A stretch of 64,000 nucleotides of DNA from Plicaturopsis crispa FD-325 SS-3. Its lineage: Eukaryota > Basidiomycota > Agaricomycetes > Amylocorticiales > Amylocorticiaceae. The notes beneath the pieces were generated by a model that saw only the letters and a program-made list of their open reading frames with translations, did no database searches and had not been told where the DNA came from. Position numbers and translations under genes: made by a program. Positions 46,785 through 59,230 of the stretch are shown here, piece after piece (the stretch's first letter is position 1; each line of letters opens with the position of its first letter). Where the stretch lies: the NCBI GenBank assembly GCA_000827205.1, contig KN832561.1, positions 476,153 to 540,152 on the forward strand, given 5' to 3'.

Positions 46785-48877
46785 TCAACGCTCCGCGGCA
46801 ACGAGACCACCGTCAAAGGCCCGCTTTACGTCCCTCGAGAAAGCCTCGTCGTCCAGCACCCTCACGCCTACGGCCGCAAGCGCTTTCGCTACTTCCAACG
46901 TCGCTTTATGCGCTTCGATCGTCCGCGCGGCGTCCGTGAACGCAGGCGTATGGTTACCGCCATCTGTCACCGTAGGTATCGCTGCATTTGTGTTTCAGTT
47001 AGATGAATAAGGGCCAATGCGGGATGAAAGATGCATACCGTATCCTGGATGCAGGGACGGGAGAGCTACGGGATAAATTGCAGCCGTCAGTTCGCGAAAC
47101 AGTGTGATTGCGAAGCAAAAGGTACTCACCGTACGACACGTTTCCCTGAAAAGTTCACGACCTACGAGTTAGAGAATGAGAAATTTTGAGGCGCATCCCG
47201 GACTCACGAAATCGGTCGACGCGTTTTCAATTCCGTAGGCATAGTTCACGCTCCCGTGCCGACTCCGTACGATACGTGCTATTTCGTCACCTACCGACAT
47301 TGAAACTGTAAATCGCCAAGTGAAGGATACAGTCCCGAGATTCACTGACCGAGAGTTTTATTTTGGCGCAGCTCCGTCAACCCGCCGATGGGTTTTATCG
47401 AAACTTTGCAGCCAGTCGCAATGGCTGCTGCCCTGTAAACCACAAGTTCTATCGTCAATACTTTCCGCTCATAATTTTCCTGTCGAAGACACTAAGTCTA
47501 AAACGAATCTTACTCACTCAAAGCAAGCCATAACGCGCGTCTTGGCCGTTTCCACTTCAGCCCATGTCGGTGCACGGACGAGCCAGCTAAAAGACGACCA
47601 AATTCAATAAGCCGGCGAAAGTGGAGAGCAGCTGGTAAGCACTTACTGCATCTTGGAATTATCAGGAATAACTATCCAGGCGTCCCTTAGCATATGGCGA
47701 GTGCGAAAATGAAATAAAACGAACTGTTCGCCGCCCAGTTGTGTCCTTCGAAGATGCCGTGTACACGATGCGTGGGCTTCAATTGTTGGCGTAGTGCGGA
47801 TATGTTGTTATATGCAAGTACACAGGCATCCAGCGCATTCTTGCCTTCCCACGGACTGAGAGCAGCATGTGCCCTGTACGAGCGATAGCGTGCATGAGCA
47901 AAGGTACGTAGAGAATATATAAGACAGGGATACCTACGAATGGCCGGTGTACTCTACCTCAATCCTCTGGATCGCAAGGCTACTGCTAAGGGAGACAGAC
48001 TCAGCAGGTCCTGGCGCTGGGTGGCACCTGGGTAATCATACGGTAAGAAAACAATATCACTCGGTCGAAGGAAAATAAATGCAGTCAATATTACTACTCA
48101 CATCAAGCACGCGTCCATGCCCTTATAAGCACCTTGGTCAAGGAGAAATTGCTTGCCTTCACCACCTTCCTCCGCTACATAGATCATACCCGTCCACGTC
48201 AAGTTCGCGTCGAAAGTGCGAAGTGAGGATGCGCTTAGGATTTACCGGGTGTTCCAAGGAGGACGACGTGACCCGGAATATCGAGGGTCTCTAGCGCGGC
48301 TTTAATACCAATGGCAACTGCAACGCCAGCAATTGCTATCAAGTTGTGCCCACACGCATGTCCAATCCCAGGAAGCGCGTCCATCTCCGAGTTTACGCCA
48401 ATCGTGCGTATCCTAGATACACCTCGTCCATGTGTAAAGGTTGCGCGCCAGGCAGTGTCGAGGCCGTAGTGCCGGGTGACGTCAAAGCCGTGTGCATCCA
48501 TAAACGATGTTAGCACATCATGAGCGTGTCTATAAGAGTTGACATAGTATTAATAGTAGTGCCGATGCAAAATTAGGTATCACTTTTGCTTACCGTTCTT
48601 TGAACATCACCTCGGGATGACCTGCATATTCACGGCGTGAGCGGTGTCACAGACTCGGGCACGCCAGCGATAAATCGAGCGCGATAATGCTATGCGCCTT
48701 ACTGTGAATGTCCAAGCTCAGCTCACGCAACTCGCTAGAGAGGCGGTCGATAGTCGACTCGACAACTTTGAGTACGTCCGAACGATACACTGCACGCTCT
48801 TCCGCTTGAACGTTCGAGTTGGTGTTGTCGCTAGAAACCCGCGCGTCGGGCTCCGAGAAACCAGTTATAGCAGTCAT
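46785..48877 (-). CDS. M20-family peptidase/amidohydrolase (M20D, PM20D2- or amino-acid-hydrolase-like)
   Basis: Metal-dependent amidohydrolase. Thirteen exons on the minus strand: 48703-48877, 48594-48621, 48246-48529, 48102-48174, 47938-48027, 47725-47873, 47647-47671, 47518-47586, 47350-47432, 47208-47305, 47130-47145, 47039-47065, 46785-46981; 437 aa. Family landmarks: [20 protein letters not shown] (HSHPE), [20 protein letters not shown] (metal-binding Asp, Glu/Cys-Gly-His), [15 protein letters not shown] (catalytic and metal Glu pair), [40 protein letters not shown] and [13 protein letters not shown] (last metal His). All appear intact. Three exons are under 30 nt (16, 25, 27) and a fourth is 28 nt. 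Substrate unknown. It borders the repeat block on its 3' side. Confidence 0.9.
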
Positions 48878-49356
48878 GGCGAGCACGTCGTGAATGTGAG
48901 TAGAGAGACGACCGTTCAAACTTCAGCTTTCCGTGGTGGTGATGGTGGAGTCAGTAAACTACTTGGAGCAAGTTTACACATGACGTACACAACCGTCGCA
49001 GTCGCGATATGTAAATAAAATGCCCAAAAAATCTACATGTCCGAAGGGGAAAGTCCATGCTGTGGAATTAGTGTGCTACGCATAACGATGGCATGTACAC
49101 AGTGCATACCCGGCTGTACATATACGGAACTGGCCCGAACACGATAACAATAAGTACTGTGGCATCGAAGTCGAGAAGGGTAACCTCGAGGGATTCGGGA
49201 ATAGAGATAACGGTAAGTAGGTAGGATCAGAGCAGGACAGAAATGAAGTGGAAAGCGAAACTCGACAGCGAGAGCAAAACGGGGACAGCGGAACATTGTC
49301 CATGGGGAAGTACATGCGGCGTTGGTTTCTTCTAAGTGTGTCACGACAGGCGAACC
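48878..49356. other. spacer upstream of the M20 gene, downstream of the Zn2Cys6 gene
   Basis: About 480 bp between two minus-strand genes. It should hold the M20 promoter and the transcription-factor 3' end. No gene seen. Confidence 0.5.
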
Positions 49357-52300
49357 CTACGCCCCGCCGCTATTCGTGGGATATTGGAACTGATTGGCTT
49401 GGAGTCGAGCACCTGGCTGGATGGAGGCGGCGGTTGGCTGCTGCTGCCCTTGCTGTTGCTGCTGATGCTCCCGTTGTGCCTGTTGAAGTGCCGCCGCTCC
49501 GCCCGCCCCACCGTTCTCGGCATTGAAACGCGCAAAGAACGTGTCCCATTGGCCTAAACGCGAACAATGAGTAATATTCTTAGTTGACGAGATCCGTGCA
49601 CTTACCCCAATCAAACATGCCACCAGGGATTCCCTCTAGAAAACCATTGTCGGTTATGGCGAACTGTTCGAGGGTGTTGTTCGACGCTTGAGGATGGTCG
49701 AGAACGTTCATGACTTGCACATTGCCAGAAGAGACATTGTCCATCGCCGGATTAACGTTCGAACTTCCGCGTTCACCGCCCAACGGTGTGAAGTTTACCA
49801 TCGACGAAGACGACGTCGGCCTTTCAGATGCGTGGTTAAAGTTCGCGGACGTGCCGGGGGCTGGGAGCGGGGGAGCAAACGCGGACGACGTGAAGAAGGA
49901 GTGGTTCTCTGTGGATGGAGCAGAGGCGGGCACCGCCGGCCTGCGTACAGATTCATCCTCTGAGGGCGAATTGATCACGGTTCCAGGTGCAATATTGCGA
50001 TCGTACTCGCCTTCTTGGGGCTTTCCATGGGCGATGAACACGCCTGATCCCGGACGCGAGGGGTCTTTTTCATAGGTCAGACCACGTAGGGGTTGATTTC
50101 CAGTGACGCCACCTGTCGGATTCAAGGCGGGAGCCTCTATAGGCTGCGGTGGTCCTTGTGTTGCTTCGTACAGCAGGGCAATGATTTCAGCGGTCTATAC
50201 GAGTAACATGTTAGGCCGATTGCCAGGATCCACTCCGAGGGGATGGTGACGAACCTTTCTTCGCGCTGACATGTGGTCTGGCGATATAGATCCTTCCCAC
50301 CTCCTCACGCAATCACGTAATACCCGGAGCTTGGCGGCGGCTTCCTGGTCTTTGCGGCGGGCCCATGTATGATACTGGAGAATGCCCTTTAGTGAAAAAT
50401 GTATAGTATCATAGCGAGAACCTCCTACCTGGACAAGTGCGCACGACGTTGACGCATATGCGACCAAGAGCCATACGTCGTAGATTTGTTCGTGGGCATC
50501 CAACCAGTCGATAGACTGGCCGGTCAATTCAACGAGACCACTCCACTTTTCCACCGTCAAACCAAACTTGAGGTGTGCTGGGCAAGTGTACGATATGCGC
50601 ATGAAAACTCGCCAAAAGATCATGCAGACGCAGGAATAGAACAAGTGGAGGATGCCTATGAAGCAGCAATGATTTAAAAATACTGTCGTTCATGAGAGTC
50701 GAAAGTCTTACCGGCGCTACGGGAACTATCGCGGCCACGGAATTTGAGACTATCCGGCAAGTTGTTCTTCCATGCGTCAAGGTCAGCAAGCAGTGCGTTC
50801 AATATATCGTCGGACGTAAGGGTCAAACCCGACGGGCTACGTTTGAGGACCGTCAATGCCGAGCCCTGCCAGCAAATGAGGCTCTAACACACCTGTATAT
50901 GGTTTTCAGCACGCGGCCCAAGATGACACTGAGCCGAACGAGTTCATCCATGTACAAGTCGTTGGGGTCGTCGGAAGACGGTAGGCGAGCATCACAGTCC
51001 TGGACATCGATCATGTAAGGATGCCCGTAAGTTAGGCTGGTCCACCTGTCGCTGATAACGCATGCTCCCCAAAGGCGTCGGCGCAGATCAACATTTTGCT
51101 TCACTGACTCTGCACGATGTAGTCCGAGATCTTGTGCCTGCGGACGAACGCTCAGGTCCTGCTAAACCTTTCACGAACCAAGAGTGCTCACCATGCGGAT
51201 AGCCGAGCCCAACCGGACCCATAGAGCTGATAGCGCGTTCGGCACGAACATGGAATGACAATCGCCTGTCATGCAGAGAATCAGAAGAGCCTGGACGTTC
51301 ACAATCGAGGCAGTGCTGAGCACGTCTTCGGACTTGATCACGGCGTTCACGATATATCTTATGGAGTCAAACACGCTCTGGGGGACTTCTCGCCGTGCGG
51401 CAGCCACAAGGCACATCGAATAGAGCAGTATTGGCGCTGGCGAGGGTGTAGCAAGGAACTCCGCTTCAGTAACGATTGGTAGTATTGGTGCGACATCCTT
51501 GAAGTAGGCGTTGATAAGTTGTTTGACGACGTCCTCCTCGATGTGTAGATCCAGTGGTTTGGGAAGAGCGAGATGCTCCTGATCCAACGGCTGCTTGACG
51601 ACCTGGATAAGACCGTCGCCCGTCTTGCTAACCTCCCATGTGTGGTGCCAACGAGAGTCGTATGATTCGTAGATACGCGGATGGATCGATGCTTGAGAAT
51701 GTAAAAGATGGGCGGGAGAGGTCGGCCCTAGAACGTCGTAAGACCGTGCAAAAAACAAGGACCGAGGGAGGGGAGGGAGGTGACATTGGAACGGTTGAAG
51801 ATTGCGACTTACCATAAACGCCAACATCGCCCTTCGAAAAAGAGTCTGCCCGAGGAGACGAGGCAGTTCGTTTTAGTTCACCAGGTGGGTGTGCCGTTGA
51901 GGCTTGTTCATCCAACTTCTTCTTTTTAAAACGTGTCTCGGTGATCGGTAGGAAGAAAGTACACTCGAAACCGTATTGTTTGCAATGTTGACATGTCGGT
52001 GTATCTGAGTCAGCGAGAACGTCGCATCTGCAATTCCCATCGTAAGTCGTCTTTTATCGAAAATGGAGCGGCAGACTGACCTTATTTTGCGGCTCCTGCA
52101 GCTGTCACAGGCACGTTGAGTCTTAGTCCGCTTTTTGTTGTCATTTGTCGTTGCAGAAGTACTCTGCTGCTGGGTGCTCTGCGCACGACCTATATCGCTT
52201 CCCGAAGCGGCAGCCTCGTCGTCAGATGTTCCCTGGTTTTTGTGCCCTGTATCCAATGATTTACGCTTTCGTTTACCAGAGGAAGCGGAGTCGCCTGGCG

Positions 52301-52888
52301 CTGGGGACGGTTCATTGGACGTAGAGTTTTCTTGTGGAGCACTAGGGCGGGCGGGAGGATACATCATCATGTGCTGAGGGTACTGATTATAAGGTGGATA
52401 GGCCGGATGCGTTGGAGGGTATGCTGAGGGATGCATAGGGTACGGATACTGCGGAGGCTGGGCAGGAATACCTGGACCACTGGATCCGTTAGGCAAGGGC
52501 GAGTTGTGTGCCGTGAAAGTCGGAGGTTGGTATGGGGAGCCGTTCATACTAGGATATGGGGGGCTCATGATGTGATATCCCGGGCCAGGGTACGGTTGCA
52601 GAGGGGCGCCGCGCGGGGCGAGACGGGGAGACTCTTGCGATGCTGCAGACGGCAAGTGACGAACGAAGTAGAAGACAATGTCAGCGTTGAATATAAAAAT
52701 TAAATAACGGTTAATAACGCACGAGCTGCAGTCGTACTGGGCGCCGCTGCGGCAGGGGCGGGGCGACGAGGTTGCTTGGGCTCGGCCTGCTTTTTCTGGC
52801 GTTTTCTCTGCTTAGGCGGGTCTGCTGTTGATTTCGGAGGTTCGGATTGAGGCTGTGGGGGAGGAGGATTGGCATTCGCCGATTCCAT
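49357..52888 (-). CDS. Zn2Cys6 fungal transcription factor with fungal-specific TF domain
   Basis: Nuclear DNA-binding regulator. Exons on the minus strand: 52723-52888, 52081-52642, 51813-52027, 51192-51727, 50893-51137, 50712-50836, 50429-50655, 50255-50374, 49606-50194, 49357-49553; 993 aa. The N-terminal ~220 aa are Pro/Gln/Tyr-rich. The binuclear zinc cluster is at about residues 232-265: RACDSCRSRKIRCDV, then CQHCKQYGFECTF, with all six Cys present, followed by a basic patch RFKKKK. The middle homology (fungal-specific TF) domain includes AQDLGLHRAE, RRRLWGACVISDRWTSLTYG and DVQDCDARLPS. The tail is rich in Ser/Asn with a late poly-Gln stretch, probably an activation region. Target genes cannot be inferred; no metabolic cluster is beside it. 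All nine introns fit GT-AG. Confidence 0.93.
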
Positions 52889-54475
52889 GTTTTGTCTCGA
52901 TTATATGTTGGTCCCGAACTTTCTTGCACCCGATTCGCCGAATGTGACTCTACTGCACGCTTATCAAAATCAACGTCGCCCGCCATTTCGCATCGCATCT
53001 GAGCGTACCTGTGCTCGTATTTTTCCTCCGCTCTACGTCTGTACCCGCAACTTTCTTAGAGCGAAGGGAGCGCTAAATTCCGCGAGAGCGTGTGCCGAGC
53101 GCGGGAGGATGGGCGAAAGGGATACGGCCTGCATCGGCTTGGAGGCATCTGCTCGCAATTCAAACTCAGACCGAACTCCGCGACATGTTGAAACACTTTT
53201 GTAAGCGATTTTCGAACTCCTTCGTCCGGTAACTATTTTACGTCTATTTTGCATCAGGTGCCGATATTCCCCCGTCGCAAGTTGCAACGCAATGCCATCT
53301 ACCAGTGCATTTCATACATTTCTAAGGCTGAGACTTCCTCGTACATGGCGTTCGCTTGCAAGCACAGACGTTCAGAATGACCCTGCGTTGTCCTACTGCG
53401 CTCAATCAGCCGCAAATGGGCGAACAAATGGTGCAGTGAAATCTCGCATTCTCGAGATCTCATCTCGCGTCCTGGGCCTCAATCGTCACAGGCACGGACA
53501 GAATTTAACGTATCCGACGGATCCCGACGCTAAAATTGGCGGGCACGGAAAGGGACGGACGGGCGCGGACATCGACACGGACATCGACGCGCGGACCTCA
53601 ATGCTCAAGCGGACCTCGCGGACATTAACCAGCCTCTGGAGGTTCCCCGAGCACCAACCCTCCCTAGGCAAAAATGCGCGGACATATCTGGCACATCCGT
53701 CCGATATCCCTCGTGTTATCGCAGAGCACACAGCCCATTCGCGAACAAGGGTTTGAGGCGTCCGGTGAGTCAGGGATCATGACACTCAAGATGTCTATCC
53801 AAGCCCCTCCAAGCCATCTGAAAAATGGACACCGATGATTTAGCGTGTGCTTTTGAAGCCATATCTGGCACCTGAATCGTCCAACCGATCTATAGGAGGT
53901 CGTAATGCAGTCGTGTGTGGGCCCAAGCGACATGCGCCCGCATGCTGCACGCAGGCGCAAGCTCGAAGAAGCAGCCCTCGAATTTTCCAGTAGGATCTTT
54001 CGTGTAAAGTTTACGGTTCTACGGTGGAATAGAACATGCACGGAAGGGAGGGCGTGGCTCAAGACTGCGCAAGGATTGGTTAACGACAACTCATATGACG
54101 GCGAAGATGAGAAGGTTCGTAGACGGGTTGGGCCTACCGCAAGTTTCATGATGCAATAAAATGACAGGCGATAAATGGATGATTAGGACCGGTTCGATGT
54201 GATGCGTGATGCATGATCTGCAACAATCCATTGTAAAGAGAAATTAGTCAGGTCTGCAAAGTAGTGATGATAAACAAGGGCAGGGTAGTAGCCGGTACTA
54301 GTGACGTCGAAATTCAGAATGATTAATCCCAAAATGCAGCCTCGATAAACTCGCGACCAATAGCGTTCTAGGTAGCGGGACCTGTATAGGTGCCTAGATA
54401 GACCGAGTAAATTTTCTGTCTCACAACATGTTGGGACAGAAATGGACGCACAGAAATAGAGATTGACCGCGACTA
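52889..54475. other. 1.6 kb spacer upstream of the Zn2Cys6 gene
   Basis: Holds the transcription-factor promoter and, at its right end, the ERF2 3' flank. Around 53540-53640 there is a short degenerate run of CGGACATCG/CGCGGACCTC units. Open frames on both strands in 53290-54150 overlap each other and resemble nothing I know. No gene called. Confidence 0.45.
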
Positions 54476-57089
54476 TCAGGCCCAAGCACCTGTGCCACCT
54501 TTCACAAGACCAGGGTTAACTTCTCTACGGTCAACCGTCGCATATCCGCGCGGGTCGAGCCACGAAAACCCCGACGGGCGACACAATATGGCAAGGGCGT
54601 TGCGCCGCCAAGAGCCATGTGAGAAAGGATTGGGCGGCGTTGGGCCAGGAACGAGCGTCTTGTGCGCTTGGTTGCGAATCTAACGGACCGATAAATACTA
54701 GTGACCATAATTGTCAGACAACCGGACGCACCTGTTCGATCGTAGTAATGTTCAACAGTAACAGCTAGGAGAGATGGATCCATGACCAGGTCTAGGGACA
54801 TGCAAGACGAGCGACATACCCGCATATGGTAGACCAAAAGTGCAGTGACAGGCCATACCACGAGTCCTGCGAGACAGAACGCGAGAACGCTTGCGGGTGA
54901 GCGCGCAAATGCCGCCTTGGCACCGCGCTGATCGCGGATGGCTATAATAGCGACTTGGAGGGCAGATGTCACAATCACAAGAGCAAGGGTTAGCACCTGC
55001 CATAGGAATCCTCTCGTAAGCTGACGCGACTACGGCGCAAAGAAATAGGGTGAATCATACCGCAGACGTCAGAAACACAAAAAATGAGGTGTAGTTCCGC
55101 CGACCAACACAATTGTTTACCCATTGGCAATGGTGGTCGCATCCATCGACGCAATTGTCGCACTAAGCAATGGTTAGGTCAGAAGTGAGGCTTTGAGAGA
55201 CGATCAGACGCGTACCATTTTACAATGACTAGACCGCGGCGGTCTGTATGTCCTGCATGTTGGGCAATACTTCACGCGAACCCTGTGTGACCAAAACGTG
55301 ACGTGAGGGGTGAGCACAGATACTAATGGATAGATCGATTTGCAATCGAAGAATGGAAAAATGTGGGGAGAGGACAATTTTAGATCGAATATGTGCAAAG
55401 GCAGTGCAGAAGGAGGAGATGGTATGGATGGAGGTAACATGAGTGGGAAATCAAAAGGGACATCGAAGACAGCTAAGCGCGACAAGGTATTCAATGCATC
55501 TCGTTGCGAAGAAGCAGAAAACTCGGCCGTCGAGGGCTTCAGTGTGAAGAACGGGGGCAGAAGCAATACACAAAGTTCTCCGGAGAGCACATGGAAAAGA
55601 TAACTCACACATCGGATCGGACCTTCAGGTCTCTGGGTAAAGGTGCACGAGCATTGTTTGTCCCCGTTTCGGACGGCGTGGTGATAGTGTTCGGGTACGG
55701 CGGGTCAGGATCAAGGTTACGGGGCAAGATTCCTGGATCTTTGAAAGCCTGCGCATCGTCCCCATCATCAGTGGGATGCATAAACGATACTAAGAGACAC
55801 CGTACCGTAGCCATCATAGTGCTAATAGTCACTAATACCATGTAGATTCCTAGGCCAGCCACCCATCGCCCGTGGGTACCATTTTCGGTCCACCACCATG
55901 GCACACATCCGCCAAACCATACGCCCGCGATGATGAGGAGCACGGTGACACTCGCAATAAATGCGGTGGGCGAGTCGCCACCCGTCATAATGCGCCCACC
56001 GAAGAAAAAACGGTTGCGCGATGCTGAAAACTTGTAATTGCGATCAGCGGTACGTGTTTCAGCTAACGGCGGACCAGGCGGTGGGTTCGGGTTGAAATCG
56101 AGCTGTGAGTGCGGAGTGTGCACCGGTGAGCGCGAGCGCATGGTAGAACGCGAAATGGGACGCTTATATTGCGAGCGGTCGAAGCTGTCATCCCGCTCTT
56201 CGTTTAGCTCTAACATAGCAGTGGCCGCGCCTGCGGCCCCGCTGATTCGGTGCGCTGCTTTGTTCGCGGATATGGGAGCGAACTGCACGGGGCTTTCGTT
56301 CGTGGTGCTACGCGTTGGACTACGCGGGGTATCGAAGCTCAGACCGCGGCGGAAGACACGCTCAATGCTGTTGCGCACCCTATGCCCGGGGGTAAAGGGC
56401 GAAGATGCTGATGGTGGACCATTGTGGGGACCAGAATTCACGGTGGAGATGGTAGGCCGACGGGCTACTCCTCCGCCGATGGGCAGAAGGGGTTCGCGGG
56501 AATGCTTCGTGCTACGAGATCGATGCGTGTCAGCTCCAGACTGTGGCATGGGAAGCACGGTCGGCTTGTGCATATCCTCATCTGGCGGGTTATCGCTCAA
56601 AGCCTCATCGTCTGATATAGAGTGCATTTTATGCAGCGGAAGGACATCCGCATCTGGGTCGCCAAGGTTTATGGGTCTGCCAGGATAAGAAGACACGTCC
56701 GAAGATTGGCTAGGAGGACGTTCCGACGGACGAGAAGGATGAAAAAATGAAGACGAAGGCTGTATGCCACCTGCATGTGTCCTGGATGCGAACCCAGCGT
56801 GTGCAGGGAAAGTTGCGGAAGTTGCGGACGGCGGCGGCGAGCCTGGTCCGCGCTCACCCTGTATACGCGCCAAGACATTGGAGGCAGATGTACTGGTGCT
56901 CAGCGGTCGCTGCGAATTCGACATGCTACGAATGTGGGAAAGCGAGGTGGTTGTCGGGGAAAGTGGAGCTGGGGCAACAGGAACTGGACCGTGGCCAAAC
57001 CCAGAGGATGGTAGAGGCAATTGTGCGGACCTCCGACTCGGTTGGGAGGTAGAAGTAGTCACGGAAGGCAAGGCGTCCGATGAGGGCAT
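54476..57089 (-). CDS. ERF2: palmitoyltransferase ERF2 (DHHC type)
   Basis: Protein S-acyltransferase of the ER, the ERF2 type that palmitoylates Ras with ERF4/SHR5 in yeast. Exons on the minus strand: 55609-57089, 55216-55282, 55061-55162, 54820-54996, 54732-54764, 54476-54679; 687 aa. Residues 1 to ~390 are Ser/Pro-rich and cytosolic. Two membrane spans follow ([20 protein letters not shown] and a second around [13 protein letters not shown]). The Cys-rich DHHC domain has [20 protein letters not shown], then [20 protein letters not shown] (DHHC at 525-528). Two more spans lead to [20 protein letters not shown] (TTxE motif) and [11 protein letters not shown]. Intron 1 (55283-55608) is 326 nt, far longer than any other here. 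The upstream ATG at 57161 is in frame, but the ATG at 57089 (MPSSDALPS) looks better. Confidence 0.94.
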
Positions 57090-57727
57090 GGCGAGTGAAT
57101 GGATTGCAAAAGAAAGACACTGGTTGTTGAATTTGAATATTGGTTCAAGGCAGTCCTTCAACGCTGTTGCGGCGAACGAGGTTCTTTGAACACGTCAAGC
57201 TAGAGAATACACGCCCGTTACATCTGGTGCAGGATCACGACTTTTCATTTCACACTCACCTAAGTATAACCGAGACAGTTGCTCCGCCTGTATGACGCCT
57301 TCTGAGACGGCCAGTCAGGTCGCTCGAGCTTGTCTATTGAATAAGCCTCGTATGCTGGCTCGTATCCCGAAAGTTCTGGATAGATAGCAGTGATGCCTTG
57401 CACGAGGAGTAGGTGTACACGACCGCAGGCAGACGTGCAGATTCGCGCCAGGAAATAAGTCGAAAAGAGAAACACAAGAAACGAGTGCTTGAGCCTTGTT
57501 GAGTACATACCTTGTAAGTTGCCGGAAATCCGGAGGCAGATAAATAGCCCCTGAGCATCTTGCACCCCATACCGTCACGGTCGGATTGTACGATATCGAG
57601 CATTTCAGGTCGTGAATTGTGTAGAGACTAGTAGATACAGCTCAAGGTGAGCGTTGCGTGTAGTGGATTCAACTACGCGCGCTAACAATATAACCTGTGT
57701 GTTTGCATAGCTTTTAGAGAGGGGATC
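57090..57727. other. divergent promoter region between ERF2 and CAB4
   Basis: About 640 bp between divergent genes, with no supported gene. It should hold both promoters. Confidence 0.5.
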
Positions 57728-58965
57728 ATGGTTTCGCACTCAAACCTCGATCACTTCCCCCCAAGTTCCATTTCCTCGACACTACTCCTTGCGACTCTTC
57801 CCTCGTTCTCTACCCCACATTTTCTCGCACCAATAATACAAGCCGCCGCATCTGCAACGCGCAACAAGCTCACCATCATTCTTTTTTCTCGCCTCTTCAA
57901 CCGCACGCTCCGACAGCATGAAGGACAAGGACGGACGCGCTCTGATTCGAGTAGCAGTCTTATCCCCACACGCACGGAGAGCTTCGATGTGGTGCAGCGA
58001 CTGTTGACGTTTACTTATGTGCAGGCGACGCGCATCGCGCAAGACCAGGGCAAGGTGCTCATGCAGGTCGACGTCCTGCTCAAAGGCTTCAACGAGGCTG
58101 TTCCACCCACTATCGCCGAAGGCGTCGAGCTCGTCTTCCGGGTCAAAGGCGGTTGGTGCACCGTATTCTATGGCGTAGACGTGTATTTATTGTCCATTTA
58201 GACTCCATGGCGGTATCGCTCCCGCAGGAAATAACAGCACTGCGTGCGGCTTGGTTAATACCTGGAAATCTCGCGTCTACGCCTCCGACCCCTGGGGAGA
58301 TACCGAGTAGTTCGGAGAAGGACGTCCCATCCTCTTATCCAGTCGTTGCGCTCGGTGGCACGTTCGATCATCTCCATGCCGGGCACAAGATACTTCTTAG
58401 TATGGGCGCATGGATCGCACATGAAAAGCTCATAGTCGGTGTTACTGGTGTGTAGATCACCTGTCATCGTTTCTACCTTTATCCTTGATTTTTGACCGTT
58501 GCGTTTTGACGATATCGATGCTGACTCGTCGCTCTCGCAGACACCTCCCTTCTCGGTAACAAATCACACGCTGAGCTCCTCCAGCCCCTCCAAACGCGTA
58601 TGGATCACGTCCGCGCGTTCCTCACCCTGTTCTCCGGCCCCTCGTCCCCTTCCGCATTAACATACGACATAACCCCCATCGCGGACGTCTACGGCCCCAC
58701 CGGACACGATCCGTACGTCCATGCCCTAGTCGTCTCCCGTGAGACGCTCCCGGGCGCGAGCTCGATAGACAAAGAGCGATTGCGCAAGGGTATGGAGAGC
58801 CTCAAAGTGTTTGTTATTGATGTTATCAGCGCAACTGAGGAGAGCGTGGGTGGCGGAGCAGAGGCAGAGGTAGAGGAAATGAAGAAGGCGAAGATGAGCA
58901 GTACGTGGATACGCGAATGGATCGCGCGAACACTTCCGGGAGATACGGGGACGGTACCATCATGA
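57728..58965 (+). CDS. CAB4: phosphopantetheine adenylyltransferase
   Basis: Fourth step of coenzyme A synthesis: 4'-phosphopantetheine plus ATP gives dephospho-CoA. Exons 57728-58151, 58202-58447 and 58541-58965; 364 aa. The nucleotidyltransferase signature is VVALGGTFDHLHAGHKILLS (HxGH in HAGH) at about residue 195, followed by LLGNKSHAELLQPLQTRM, which includes the K-S-like element, and VVSRETLPGASSIDKERLRK (SxET region). The first ~170 residues are variable, as in other fungal CAB4 proteins. No dephospho-CoA kinase domain is attached. Start at ATG 57728 (MVSHSNLDHF). Confidence 0.92.
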
Positions 58966-59230
58966 AGAGCGGCTCGCCGAAGAGCAAGTAGTTATCAGTC
59001 GTTGTTAGATGTAGGAGGAAGGTTGTAGATGTTGTACGCTAAGTCCACACCTGTACTTTTTTATGCATGCCTCGGGGTTCTGCCTCAATGACATCTTTTT
59101 GTTGTTGTCAATGTCAATGTTGTCGTTCTGTCAGGACCCCGGTTATTGACCGGTCATCATACAAAGGTACAACGCGTAACCCTTTTATAATACATGTCAT
59201 TGAAGATGTTTTCCCCCAACCTCTGGAACG

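Noticed and set aside
53292-54149. Genes in the spacer between the Zn2Cys6 gene and ERF2
   Set aside because: Open frames on opposite strands overlap, composition is odd, and part of the stretch is a short degenerate GGACATC/GGACCTC repeat.
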